This document shows positions 1-8,155 of a stretch of 64,000 nt of DNA, one piece after another. The notes below the pieces were generated by a model. The model had not been told where the DNA came from. It searched no databases and saw nothing but the letters and a program-made list of their open reading frames with translations. The position numbers and the translations under genes are program-made. How positions within the stretch are numbered: the stretch's first letter is position 1; the number at the start of each line of letters is the position of its first letter. The stretch is from CAWBLP01 sp963789495 (GTDB taxonomy: Bacteria; Pseudomonadota; Alphaproteobacteria; Acetobacterales; Acetobacteraceae): assembly GCA_963789495.1 (NCBI GenBank), contig CAWBLP010000010.1:248001-312000 (forward strand). Direction: 5' to 3'.

Positions 1-32
1 ACCTACTGGCGCCTGACGTTGCAGAGGGTTTT

Positions 33-305
33 TCAGCAGCCTGTTAGGAGATTAAGACGGGCATAGCGATTTGCACCAATTCCATGACCGCGAGCGATTT
101 GCCTCATGTCTCCATCGGTGGCCACTAAAATGACCTCGTTAATCAGCGCGAACTCACATACCAGCTGATCCTTCGACCCACGCGGTAGTTCTCGAGCCTT
201 GTTTAGAAAGATCACCTTGTGGCCAGCGTCTTTCAGGACACGGCCAACCGAATCAGGAACGCCCTCATCCAACGCCAGTCTCAGAATTGGCTTTCTAAAT
301 CTCAC
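33..305 (-). CDS. DUF5615 PIN-like toxin-type protein
   Basis: This 90-aa protein has the DUF5615 layout: an N-terminal acidic motif (LDEGVP), a central helical part and a C-terminal VATDGDM stretch, matching the acidic residues of PIN-like nuclease folds. The family is found as the putative toxin of DUF433/DUF5615 toxin-antitoxin-like pairs. The start is GTG and overlaps the stop of the upstream DUF433 reading frame by four bases (GTGA), so the two were co-translated. The upstream partner is now disrupted by an insertion sequence. RNase activity is inferred from the fold family only. Confidence 0.75.
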   Translation of the reverse strand: MRFRKPILRLALDEGVPDSVGRVLKDAGHKVIFLNKARELPRGSKDQLVCEFALINEVILVATDGDMRQIARGHGIGANRYARLNLLTGC

Positions 306-547
306 GCAGCCTTCTGATGTTCGGCGGCTATTGCTTCAATGTCGGCCTTGGCAAGTGACGGATACTCTCGTAAGATTTCGTCGACAGAGAACCCGTCCTC
401 CAGGAAGTGCATGACAGCACGCACTGGAATACGCGTACCCGCAAAAACCCGTGCGTTGTGGGACACGTTTTTTCGCTGCTCAGTCTTGCCGAATTGCGAC
501 ACATCACGCTTCTGAAGATCGGCAACTGACCTTCTAACGTCCTGCAT
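302..547 (-). pseudogene. 3' fragment of HTH-DUF433 gene (DUF433 domain)
   Basis: This frame encodes 81 residues covering the DUF433 domain (the GTRIPVRAVMHFLEDGFSVD motif is at about residues 37-56). It is the C-terminal part of a larger gene whose N-terminal part lies at 1605-1988, beyond an IS5-type element. Removing the IS together with one copy of the TA target duplication joins the two parts in frame (reading ...LLPIIIDVMQDVRRS...). An internal ATG at 547 directly after the IS could still allow translation of the isolated domain. The gene overlaps the DUF5615 start by 4 bp. DUF433 proteins are thought to act as antitoxins for DUF5615 partners. Confidence 0.8.
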
Positions 548-557
548 GACATCAATA

Positions 558-1602
558 GACCCGTTGCGAAAATGAGTACGTTAGCGGCTCTCCGTCGGTG
601 AGCTGAGCCGGCGCGGCCGAGCTTGACAGGTCACGGGACGATTCGATTCGTCGAGAACCTTCTTCATGAAGGTACCGGCCCGATGTCCCGTCCGTTCTCC
701 GCTGCCCGGTTGCGCGCCAGCACGAGCTTCGTCCGCCTGACCGGGGTCAGCGTCGCCACGTTCGACAAAATGCTGAAGCAACTCGCGGACCCCTGGGAGA
801 AAGCTCAGCTGCACAAGGCCAAATCCGGCCGCCCCTGGGACGTCGGTGGTTTGGAAGATCATCTTTTGATCATGCTGATCTATTATCGTTGCTACATCAC
901 CCAGGAGTTCCTGGGCTTCTTCTACAACGTCAACAAAAGCGCGATCTGCCGAGCGATCCAGCGGATCGAAAAGCTCGCCCGGCCGCTGATCGGGGTTGGA
1001 CGGAAGCCCAAAATCAGTCGGAACGAGGCCGAGGCCCTGATCGTCGATTGCACCGAGCAGCCGATCCAGCGTCCTGACACGGACGCCAAACAGCGAGAGC
1101 ATTACTCCGGCAAGAAGAAGCGCCATACGGTGAAGACCGAATACATCGTTACCCGGAATGGTCGTATCGTCAGCGCCTCGCCCTCTCACCCCGGCAGTCA
1201 CCATGACCTGGCGATCCGTCGCAATGGACCAAAGCTGCCGAGGAAGGCACGGCTCTACGCGGACAGTGCGTACCAGGGGTACGACAAGGAACATCGGAAC
1301 CTGGAATGTCCATACAAGAAGCCAAAGAACGGGAAACTCACTGATGAGGAGAAGGCATATAACCGTGGACTGAGTGGATTCCGTGTCAGGGTTGAGCACC
1401 GGATCGGACGAACGAAACGGTTCAGGATCGCTGCTGAGCGGTTTCGCAACCCACTTGGGACGCATCACACCAAAATCTCCATCATCGCGGGACTGGTGAA
1501 CCTGCAAGCTGGGTTCGGACCGTTCTGATCAGGTGAGGGAAACGCCGCCGGTGAGAACGCGCCGGACACCGCTGACCGGGGGGCCGACTTTCGCAACGGG
1601 TC
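558..1602 (+). mobile_element. IS5-family insertion sequence, complete
   Basis: This is a 1045-bp element with terminal inverted repeats: GACCCGTTGCGAAA at 558-571 and its reverse complement at 1589-1602. A TA dinucleotide lies on both sides (556-557 and 1603-1604), consistent with a 2-bp target duplication as in the IS427-like group of the IS5 family. It carries one transposase gene. It sits inside the HTH-DUF433 gene. Confidence 0.88.
683..1528 (+). CDS. IS5-family transposase (DDE)
   Basis: The transposase of the surrounding IS has an N-terminal helix-turn-helix part (DHLLIMLIYYRCYITQEF at about residues 57-74), followed by a DDE catalytic core with KKKRHTVKTEY, the second Asp in YADSAYQGY and the late Glu near RVRVEHRIGR. 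The frame is open from a TTG at 623, but the ATG at 683 gives the normal family N-terminus (MSRPFSAARLRAS) and was chosen. The gene is intact at 281 aa, so the element may still be active. Confidence 0.85.
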   Translation: MSRPFSAARLRASTSFVRLTGVSVATFDKMLKQLADPWEKAQLHKAKSGRPWDVGGLEDHLLIMLIYYRCYITQEFLGFFYNVNKSAICRAIQRIEKLARPLIGVGRKPKISRNEAEALIVDCTEQPIQRPDTDAKQREHYSGKKKRHTVKTEYIVTRNGRIVSASPSHPGSHHDLAIRRNGPKLPRKARLYADSAYQGYDKEHRNLECPYKKPKNGKLTDEEKAYNRGLSGFRVRVEHRIGRTKRFRIAAERFRNPLGTHHTKISIIAGLVNLQAGFGPF

Positions 1603-1604
1603 TA

Positions 1605-1988
1605 ATAATTGGCAGCAGCACATACTGTCCGCTTATGACGCCTCGCGTCCTGCCGGTTCCGGGTTCTTCGACGTGAACCTCCTTGTTGATGACCCTCAGC
1701 TTCAACTCTGCGAAGGGCGCATCGCTATAGCTTATCAGCTTGCGCCCAACGTCACGTAGCCGCTGCAGAGATATTCCATGCTTCGTTCTGAGAACGTGCA
1801 AAGTACCGCAAGCTGACCGCATCTCGGAACGAATAAACCCGCGTCAATGCCTTGCCGTCCGAAGGCAAGTATTGAGGTTTGAAGAAGTCCGTTGCGTCCC
1901 AATACGCAAGCTGGTGTTTAGAAAGCCCGGTAATTCGAGTGATATGCTCGGCATCGAAGGCGCTGATAACTGCATCTGACTTTAACAT
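1605..1988 (-). pseudogene. 5' fragment of HTH-DUF433 gene (MerR-like HTH), frameshifted
   Basis: The ATG at 1988 follows an AGGAGG ribosome site by a few bases. The frame encodes a MerR-like helix-turn-helix (HITRITGLSKHQLAYWDAT) and continues to about position 1808, where the reading must shift by one base (an extra base within CGGTACTTTG) to reach the conserved continuation TLHVLRTKHGISLQRLRDVG. That second frame then runs to the IS insertion at 1603 and would continue into the DUF433 domain at 302-547. The gene is therefore broken twice. Intact homologues known to me have the same order: HTH, linker, DUF433. Confidence 0.8.
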
Positions 1989-2127
1989 CCCGCCTCCTGC
2001 CAACTTAAGTCCTTCGCTGAAACAATAGTATCGCCCTTATAGGCAGGATGCAACTGAAGCGGATAACAGGCTGATTTTCTTTCAGAATAGCCCATAACCG
2101 ATCCAGCCGATCAACCACCCACTCGGT

Positions 2128-3102
2128 TCAGCTCGTCAGCACCGCCTTGCCGATCACCTTCCGGTCGATCACGGCCTGCAAGGCCTCCGCCGCGCGGTCC
2201 AGCGGAAAGCGATGTGAAATGCGCGGCTTCAGCTTGCCCGCGGCGGCCAGCTTCGTCAGTTCGCGCATGTTGGCAATCGCCAACTCCGGATTCGCCTCGT
2301 TCAAGCCGCCGATCCGCACGCCCACCACATCGATGCCTTTGATCAGCAGATAATTGCTGCGGATGTTGGTCGGCCCGCCGCCCAGGAAACCCAGCACAAG
2401 CAGCCGCCCGCCCCAGGCCAGGCAGCGCAACAATTCCTCGGCCACCTGCGCGCCAATCGGGTCGTAGACGATGTCCACGCCGCGTCCGCCGGTCAGTTCC
2501 TTCACCTGATCCAGGAAGCCGCCGGCGTAGTCGATCGCGTGGTCGGCACCCTCCTCCAGGCAGGCTGTGCGCTTGTCCACGCTGCTGGCGGTCGCGATCA
2601 CCTTGGCGCCGAACAGTTTCGCGACCTGGATCGCCGCAATGCCGATGCCGCCGGCGGCGCCATGCACCAGCACCCACTCGCCTGCCTGCAGGCGTCCGCG
2701 CTGCAGCAGCGCATGATACGCGGTGGTATAGGCGCCACGAAACACGCCGGCGGCTTCGAGGCTCATTCCCTCCGGCACCTTGTCGCACAGCACCGCTTTC
2801 GCATTTCCGAGTTCGGCGAAGGCGCCCAGCGTGTGCCGGCTCATCACCCGATCGCCAGGCTGAAAGCCGCGCACATCGGTACCGACCGCGACCACCTCGC
2901 CCGCCGCTTCGCCACCGGGAATGAACGGCGGCTCCGGACGGAACTGATATTTTCCCGCCAGCATCAACACGTCCACGAACTGCACACCACGGGCGCGAAT
3001 GCGCACGGTGATCTCGTCGGGGCCTGGCGGCGGCGGGTCCGGCACCTCGCGCTGCGCCAGCACCTCCGGCCCACCGAACGCCTCGCACACCATCGCTTTC
3101 AT
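2128..3102 (-). CDS. NADPH:quinone oxidoreductase-type MDR enzyme
   Basis: This 324-aa zinc-independent medium-chain dehydrogenase/reductase has a GroES-like N-terminal half (GGEAAGEVVAVGTDVRGFQPGDRV) and a Rossmann half with the nucleotide-binding loop HGAAGGIGIAAIQVAK at about residues 144-160. The catalytic zinc ligands of alcohol dehydrogenases are absent, so an NADPH-dependent quinone or enoyl reductase is expected; the exact substrate cannot be told. The start is the ATG at 3102, six codons inside the longest frame, because GGAGAGG lies just upstream. It is a single gene facing away from the disrupted DUF433 locus. Confidence 0.85.
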   Translation of the reverse strand: MKAMVCEAFGGPEVLAQREVPDPPPPGPDEITVRIRARGVQFVDVLMLAGKYQFRPEPPFIPGGEAAGEVVAVGTDVRGFQPGDRVMSRHTLGAFAELGNAKAVLCDKVPEGMSLEAAGVFRGAYTTAYHALLQRGRLQAGEWVLVHGAAGGIGIAAIQVAKLFGAKVIATASSVDKRTACLEEGADHAIDYAGGFLDQVKELTGGRGVDIVYDPIGAQVAEELLRCLAWGGRLLVLGFLGGGPTNIRSNYLLIKGIDVVGVRIGGLNEANPELAIANMRELTKLAAAGKLKPRISHRFPLDRAAEALQAVIDRKVIGKAVLTS

Positions 3103-3159
3103 ATCGCGCCTCTCCATCATGCGCCGCGAGTAAAGCGCAGCGCGCCCGGGCTGCGAAGC

Positions 3160-4320
3160 TCAGCGCAGGCGCGGCGCCACCAGCATCGGGCCGTAATGCG
3201 CGAGGAACAGTGCGAAGGCGGCGATCCAGGCCGCGGCGGCCGCCTCCAGGAGGTTCATGGTTGCTGGACCGGGCCAGCCGGCGGCAACCCGCAAGACCGC
3301 CGCCGTGGTGATCAGCGCATAGATCGCCGCGGTGCTGGAATCGGCACGCAGCGCCCGCCCGGTATGGCCCAACGTGACGCGGGTCATCACCGCCAGCAGC
3401 ATGGTGCCGAACGCGCCGGCGGTCAGCGCATGCAGCGCCGCGGCGGCGGGGATCGCAGCGGTCAGCATCGACAGGCCCAGCAGTGCCACGCCAACCGGCA
3501 GCCAGAGGTAGCCGAGGTGCAGGACGCACAGCAGCGGCTCATCCGTGGTCGCAAAGCCGCGCCACGCCACCAGTTGGCGCAGCTGCAATGCCGCGCCAGC
3601 CAGCAGCAGCAGCCCGAGCGGCCAGGCGCCGGGCAGCACCACCCAGGCGAACAGCCCGGCATGCAGCGCGCCCATGCCAAGCCGATCGATCCTGTCGGTG
3701 GGCCGAACTCCGGCGCCACCCCGCGCCGTCAGCCAGCTACGGGTGAAGGCCGGCACAATGCGTCCGCCGATCACCGAGACCAGCACCAGGATGCAGGCCA
3801 CCGCCAACCGCCAGCCCAGCCCGATCGGCAGCGCGACGCCCAGCACGCCGATATGCATGAGCAGGTCGGCCGTGGCGAGCAAGGCGAGCGGCAACAGCAG
3901 CGGAAAATTACGCCGGTTACCTGCGGCCAGCAGCTCACGCGCCGCGACGGCGGTGAACGCGACCGGAAATGCCAGATCCGCCGTCACCACCAGCCAGGCC
4001 GGCAGCACGAGTGACACGAGGGAGACGAGCCGGCCAGCGAGCCAGCAGGCCAGCAGCGCGCCGAGCAGCTGCCCCGCGACCGGCGGGCGCCCGGTCCAGT
4101 TCGGGATCGCGGTGAGCAGGAATCCGCCGATCGCCGGCATCACCACACCGAACAGCATCGCATGAATGTGCCAGGTGATCGGGTCAAAGCAACTCGGCAG
4201 TTCGACGACACCAACCAGCGCCGCGATCCACACTCCCATCGCCAGCACCGACCACGCCGCGGCGCCGAGGAACAGGGGGCGGAAGCCAATTGTCAGCAGC
4301 GTGCTTTTTGGGATTATCAA
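3160..4320 (-). CDS. nnrS: NnrS family membrane protein
   Basis: This 386-aa polytopic membrane protein has about twelve hydrophobic helices. The family signature regions are visible: the N-terminal FRPLFLGAAAWSVLAM and WHIHAMLFGVVMPAIGGFLLTA, with conserved histidines in the WHIHAM segment. NnrS proteins contain haem and copper, sit in the inner membrane, and are linked to nitric oxide or nitrosative stress. The start codon is TTG at 4320; no ATG gives the conserved N-terminus. It is transcribed divergently from a Crp/Fnr regulator gene, the usual arrangement for NO-responsive control. Confidence 0.88.
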   Translation of the reverse strand: MIIPKSTLLTIGFRPLFLGAAAWSVLAMGVWIAALVGVVELPSCFDPITWHIHAMLFGVVMPAIGGFLLTAIPNWTGRPPVAGQLLGALLACWLAGRLVSLVSLVLPAWLVVTADLAFPVAFTAVAARELLAAGNRRNFPLLLPLALLATADLLMHIGVLGVALPIGLGWRLAVACILVLVSVIGGRIVPAFTRSWLTARGGAGVRPTDRIDRLGMGALHAGLFAWVVLPGAWPLGLLLLAGAALQLRQLVAWRGFATTDEPLLCVLHLGYLWLPVGVALLGLSMLTAAIPAAAALHALTAGAFGTMLLAVMTRVTLGHTGRALRADSSTAAIYALITTAAVLRVAAGWPGPATMNLLEAAAAAWIAAFALFLAHYGPMLVAPRLR

Positions 4321-4611
4321 TTCTTCGCGCCCACAGTCGAGGACCGGCCGTGCCGGATGACTGGTCTGGCACCACAGGATGCTCCACTCAACCCCTGCGA
4401 AACCGCCTCGCAGACCGCATTGCGGCCGCTCCCGGGGGCGATTCGGCGGACAGCGGCACCCCCGGAGGGCGCGCTATCGGTCCGGCGAAGGGAGCGTTGT
4501 CCGCTTGACAGGAAGCCGCATGCCGGAATGAACCCGGGCAGAACCTTGATTCACGGCGTCAACACTGGCAATCCGTTAAGTGTCGGGGACATTCGGGGAG
4601 AGCGATCGGTC
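4321..4611. promoter_or_regulatory. Divergent region between nnrS and Crp/Fnr gene
   Basis: This 291-bp region must carry both promoters. A TTGACA-like -35 hexamer lies at 4505-4510 on the plus strand but its partner -10 is weak. No canonical Fnr/Dnr half-site pair (TTGA-N6-TCAA) was found. The nearest is TTGA...TCAA with a 9-base spacer around 4547-4563, which is the wrong spacing. Confidence 0.35.
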
Positions 4612-5373
4612 ATGCCAAGCACAAGCCTCACCGTTGAGGATGACCTCCCACCATCGAGCACGACGCTGGGGGCACCGCATCGCCTGCGCCTGACCCCGCT
4701 GTTGGAGCGGCTGGACGACCATATCCTGACGGAGCTGGCCGCCTGCACGCAGGAAGTCACACTGCCGGCCGATCATGTGCTGTGCCGCCAGGGCGCGATG
4801 CCGACCCATCTGCATATTCTGCTGGAAGGCCAGGTGGCGCTGTGGGGCGCGGCACCGGACGGATCCAGCGCCGTCGTCGAAGTGATCCGTCCCCCCGGCT
4901 ACTTCGTGCTCGCGACCGTGCTGACCCGCCTGCCCTACCTCATGAGCGCGCGCACCGTCGCCTCGTCCCGGCTGCTGCTGATCGATGTCGAGGGGCTGCA
5001 CGGTCTGCTGGAGCGTGAGGCCACCCTTGCCACGGCACTGCTGCGGGCCGAGGCGCTGAACTTCCGCGCCATGGTCCGCCAGGTGCAGGACCTGAAGCTG
5101 CGTACGGCTGCCCAGCGGCTGGGCTGCTACCTGCTGGCGCTGTGCCAGGATCCGATCGCCGAGACCGCCAATTTCCGTCTGCCGTTCGACAAGCGCCTGC
5201 TCGCTGCCCGTCTCGGCTGCCGGCAGGAGAATCTGTCGCGTGCCTTTGCCACGCTGCGCAGCGTCGGCGTGGAAACCCACGGCTCCCGTGTCATTCTTCA
5301 CGACATCAAGGCACTGCGCGAGTTTGCCGTGCCGGACGAACTGGCCGATCCGGGCCTGCCGTTCTCGGGCTGA
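4612..5373 (+). CDS. Crp/Fnr-family transcriptional regulator (DNR/NNR type)
   Basis: This is a 253-aa regulator. Residues of about 25-140 form the cyclic-nucleotide-binding-like beta barrel (HVLCRQGAMPTHLHILLEGQ). A long dimerisation helix follows, and the C-terminal winged HTH has the recognition helix QENLSRAFATL, whose E-x-x-S-R pattern predicts TTGA-type half sites. There is no N-terminal cysteine cluster for a 4Fe-4S centre, which argues against oxygen-sensing Fnr and, with nnrS next door, favours an NO-sensing DNR/NNR-type protein. The frame is open from 4162, but the ATG at 4612 with GGGGAG upstream is the sensible start. Confidence 0.85.
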   Translation: MPSTSLTVEDDLPPSSTTLGAPHRLRLTPLLERLDDHILTELAACTQEVTLPADHVLCRQGAMPTHLHILLEGQVALWGAAPDGSSAVVEVIRPPGYFVLATVLTRLPYLMSARTVASSRLLLIDVEGLHGLLEREATLATALLRAEALNFRAMVRQVQDLKLRTAAQRLGCYLLALCQDPIAETANFRLPFDKRLLAARLGCRQENLSRAFATLRSVGVETHGSRVILHDIKALREFAVPDELADPGLPFSG

Positions 5374-5555
5374 CCCGGCGGAAGCCGCAGGCAATCGTAC
5401 CACCGCCGGCTATGACGAATTCGCCGGCCTGCGTGACACGCGCCCCAGCCCTGTCCGCGCGGACGGGCTGACGGGTCACCTCCGCGTGCCGGGCGCTTCC
5501 TTTTCCCGTTCCATGCCGGTACCACCCAAGGCTTGATTGGCAGGGAGTGACGGGC

Positions 5556-6842
5556 ATGGAACGAGGCCGGGCGGCGGCGATCGCGGCGGCGTTAAAGGCC
5601 CAGCGAGAGTTCGCCAGCGCATTGTTCGACCGCCTGCGGGAAGACGGGCGCGACGAGCCCGGCGTATCGCGCGATCCCTACGGCGCCGGCGAGCAACGGG
5701 CGCATGCCACCGTCGCCCGGGCCGCGGAAGGGCTGGGCCTCGCGATCGACCGCGATGCCGCCGCCAACCTGTACATGACCCGGCCGGGGCGTGACCGTAA
5801 CGCGCCGGCTGTGGTGATCGGATCGCATCTGGATTCCGTGCCGCATGGCGGCAATTTCGACGGCGCGGCCGGTGTCCTCGCCGGCCTGGTCGCCCTCGCC
5901 GCCCTGCAGCAGCTCGGCCTCACCCCCGCCTGCGACGTCACCGTCATGGGCATCCGCGCCGAGGAAAGCATCTGGTTCCAGGTCTCCTATATCGGCAGCC
6001 GCGGCGCCCTGGGCGTGCTGCCGGACGGCGCGCTGGAGGTGCGCCGGACCGATACCGGCCGCAGCCTGGCGGACCACATCGCAGAGTGTGGCGGCGATCC
6101 CGCTGCCCTGCGCGCGGGCCAGCGTTACCTCGATCCCACCCAACTCCGCGCCTATCTGGAACTGCATATCGAGCAGGCACCCAGCCTGGTGGCGGCCGGC
6201 CGGCCGGTCGGGATCTGCACCGGGATTCCCGGCAATTTCCGCTATCCCGACGCCTGGATCGAGGGCAGCAACGATCATGTCGGTCTGCCCCGCCGGTTCC
6301 GCCGTGACGCCGCGATGGCCGGCGCGGAGTTCGCCATGGCGCTCGACGCGGTGTGGGAGGAGCACGAGGCACGCGGCGTGCCGATGGCCTGCACGATCGG
6401 CCGGTTTCACACCGACCCCACGCAGCACGGGCTGACCATCGTGCCCGGCGCGTTCCATTTCAGCCTCGACGTGCGCGCCTATGACGAGGCGGTGCTGGCG
6501 GAGCTCGACCGCAAGGTGGATGCGATCATCGCCGGCATCGAGCAGCGCCGTGGCGTGCGCTTCCATCGGGGCACAAAAGCGCGGGCGGCGGTCGGGCCGG
6601 TCGATCCCGACATCCAGGCCGCGCTGACCGCCGGGGCGAACGAAGTCGGTATCGCAACCATCAGTCTGGGCAGCCCGGCCTCGCACGACGCTGCTGCCTT
6701 CGCGGCTGCCGGCGTGCCGATGGGCATGATCTTTGTCCGCAATGAAAACGGTAGCCACAACCCCCATGAGGCAATGACTATCGATGATTTTCTTGATGGC
6801 GCGACATTGATGGCCTGGTATCTCGCCGAAACCCTGTGCTAG
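5556..6842 (+). CDS. M20-family amidase, hydantoinase/carbamoylase type
   Basis: This 428-aa protein is related to N-carbamoyl-L-amino-acid hydrolases and allantoate amidohydrolases (AllC/HyuC group). Metal-ligand motifs are visible: GSHLDSVPHGG at about residue 90 (His and Asp), GIRAEES (the catalytic Glu pair) and LELHIEQ. A final conserved histidine lies near SHNPHEAM. The lid/dimerisation domain sits between these. Such enzymes release ammonia, CO2 and an amino acid from N-carbamoyl compounds; the precise substrate is unknown. The start is ATG 5556 with an AGGGAG site, preferred over GTG 5547. The 3' end overlaps the possible GTG start of the next gene. Confidence 0.85.
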   Translation: MERGRAAAIAAALKAQREFASALFDRLREDGRDEPGVSRDPYGAGEQRAHATVARAAEGLGLAIDRDAAANLYMTRPGRDRNAPAVVIGSHLDSVPHGGNFDGAAGVLAGLVALAALQQLGLTPACDVTVMGIRAEESIWFQVSYIGSRGALGVLPDGALEVRRTDTGRSLADHIAECGGDPAALRAGQRYLDPTQLRAYLELHIEQAPSLVAAGRPVGICTGIPGNFRYPDAWIEGSNDHVGLPRRFRRDAAMAGAEFAMALDAVWEEHEARGVPMACTIGRFHTDPTQHGLTIVPGAFHFSLDVRAYDEAVLAELDRKVDAIIAGIEQRRGVRFHRGTKARAAVGPVDPDIQAALTAGANEVGIATISLGSPASHDAAAFAAAGVPMGMIFVRNENGSHNPHEAMTIDDFLDGATLMAWYLAETLC

Positions 6843-7993
6843 CGCAACTGCGTTCGCTGGCCATGCTGGGCGAGACAGCCCGTGTGATGAAGCCGATGCA
6901 GCTGGACCTCTACCCGGATGCGTTGATCCCCTTGCGCAGCCAGGCCTGGACGGCCTGGGCGATTGGGTTGATCTATTCGATCGGCGTGTTCGCATTCCTG
7001 GCCGATGTCACGCATGCCCAGAACTGGCCCTATGGCGTTTTCTACATCCCGGTGGTCTGCACTGGGCTGGTGCTGCGCGACGCCCGTGCCACCTGGCGGC
7101 TGGCGGCACTGACCTGTGTGATGATCGTCGTCGGCTGCCTCCTACCGAAATTCCCGAACAGCTTGGCCGACGTCATCGCCAGCCGCTCACTCTCCCTCGT
7201 CGGCGTCTTGGTCAGTGCCGTGCTGGTGCATCACGCCCATCGCATGCAGGAACGTCTGGCCGAGCAGACGGTGCGGGCGCAGGCGGCGGACCGGATGAAG
7301 ACGCAGATTCTCACCAATCTGAGCCATGAGTTGCGCACCCCGCTCAACGCGGTGATCGGGTTTTCCGAATTGCTGGCGGCGGATTGCCGTCCGGACCAAC
7401 GGGATGCGGTGGAGCATGTGCACGGCGCGGGACGCCGCCTGCTGGCCACGATCGAGAACCTGATCGATCTCGTCCGGCTGCCGGATCGCGCGCTGCGACA
7501 CGACCGCGTGGACCTGGGCGCCCTGACGCGACAGGCGATCAACGCTGCGCGGGCGATTGCAGTGGAGCAGCATGTCACGCTGGTGAGCCGGATCGACGAA
7601 GACGCACCGCGCCCGGCATCGGATGCCTGGGCGCTGCGCCGCATCCTGGATAATCTGATCGGCAATGCGGTGAAGTTCAGCAGCCATGATTCGACTGTGG
7701 AAATCACGCTGAACGGGCAGCCGGATATGGCGGTGCTGACGATCTCCGATCGTGGCACCGGAATGCCCGCCGAGGTGCTGCGCCAGATCGGCCAGCCGTT
7801 CTTTCAGGCCGACACCGGCGCCACGCGGCGCTTTGAGGGCATGGGAATGGGTCTCGCGCTCAGCCTGCGTCTCGCCGAGGCGATCGGCGCAAGGCTGCAT
7901 TTCGAGAGCTTGCTGGGACAGGGCACCACAGTGACGTTGCGCGTGCCGCTGGAGGCGTCACCCGGTAGAGCCGCCCGACGGCCGCGGTTATGA
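6836..7993 (+). CDS. Membrane sensor histidine kinase
   Basis: This 385-aa kinase has an N-terminal membrane part of roughly three to four hydrophobic segments (residues about 38-135). A HisKA domain follows with the phospho-accepting histidine at about residue 164 in NLSHELRTPLNAVIGFSELL, then a HATPase domain with N box RRILDNLIGNAVKFS and G boxes DRGTGMP and GMGMGLALSL. No response regulator lies nearby, so it is an orphan kinase with unknown signal. The start is ambiguous: GTG 6836 overlaps the previous stop, while ATG 6863 or 6887 would shorten the N-terminus without losing a membrane segment. Confidence 0.85.
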   Translation: MLAQLRSLAMLGETARVMKPMQLDLYPDALIPLRSQAWTAWAIGLIYSIGVFAFLADVTHAQNWPYGVFYIPVVCTGLVLRDARATWRLAALTCVMIVVGCLLPKFPNSLADVIASRSLSLVGVLVSAVLVHHAHRMQERLAEQTVRAQAADRMKTQILTNLSHELRTPLNAVIGFSELLAADCRPDQRDAVEHVHGAGRRLLATIENLIDLVRLPDRALRHDRVDLGALTRQAINAARAIAVEQHVTLVSRIDEDAPRPASDAWALRRILDNLIGNAVKFSSHDSTVEITLNGQPDMAVLTISDRGTGMPAEVLRQIGQPFFQADTGATRRFEGMGMGLALSLRLAEAIGARLHFESLLGQGTTVTLRVPLEASPGRAARRPRL

Positions 7994-8036
7994 CGATCCT
8001 GCGGTCGGTCCGGGCGTTGCACAGGCACACATACAC
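7994..8036 (-). pseudogene. Possible remnant of a Bfd-like 2Fe-2S gene
   Basis: On the minus strand about 14 codons read VYVCLCNARTDRRI. This resembles the N-terminus of bacterioferritin-associated ferredoxins, including the first CxC pair. The similarity stops at the 3' end of the histidine kinase gene, and no second cysteine pair follows. The rest of the 162-bp gap to the copD stop holds nothing recognisable. Chance similarity is possible at this length. Confidence 0.25.
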
Positions 8037-8155
8037 CGGGGCGGGTCCGGCGCGGATTGCGACGTGCTTATCGCTGAGCACCAACGCGTCGCAATACCAA
8101 ACCACAGCGCCCCGGCTCCGCGCCGTCCCCGGATAGACCGGCATCCCGGAACGCC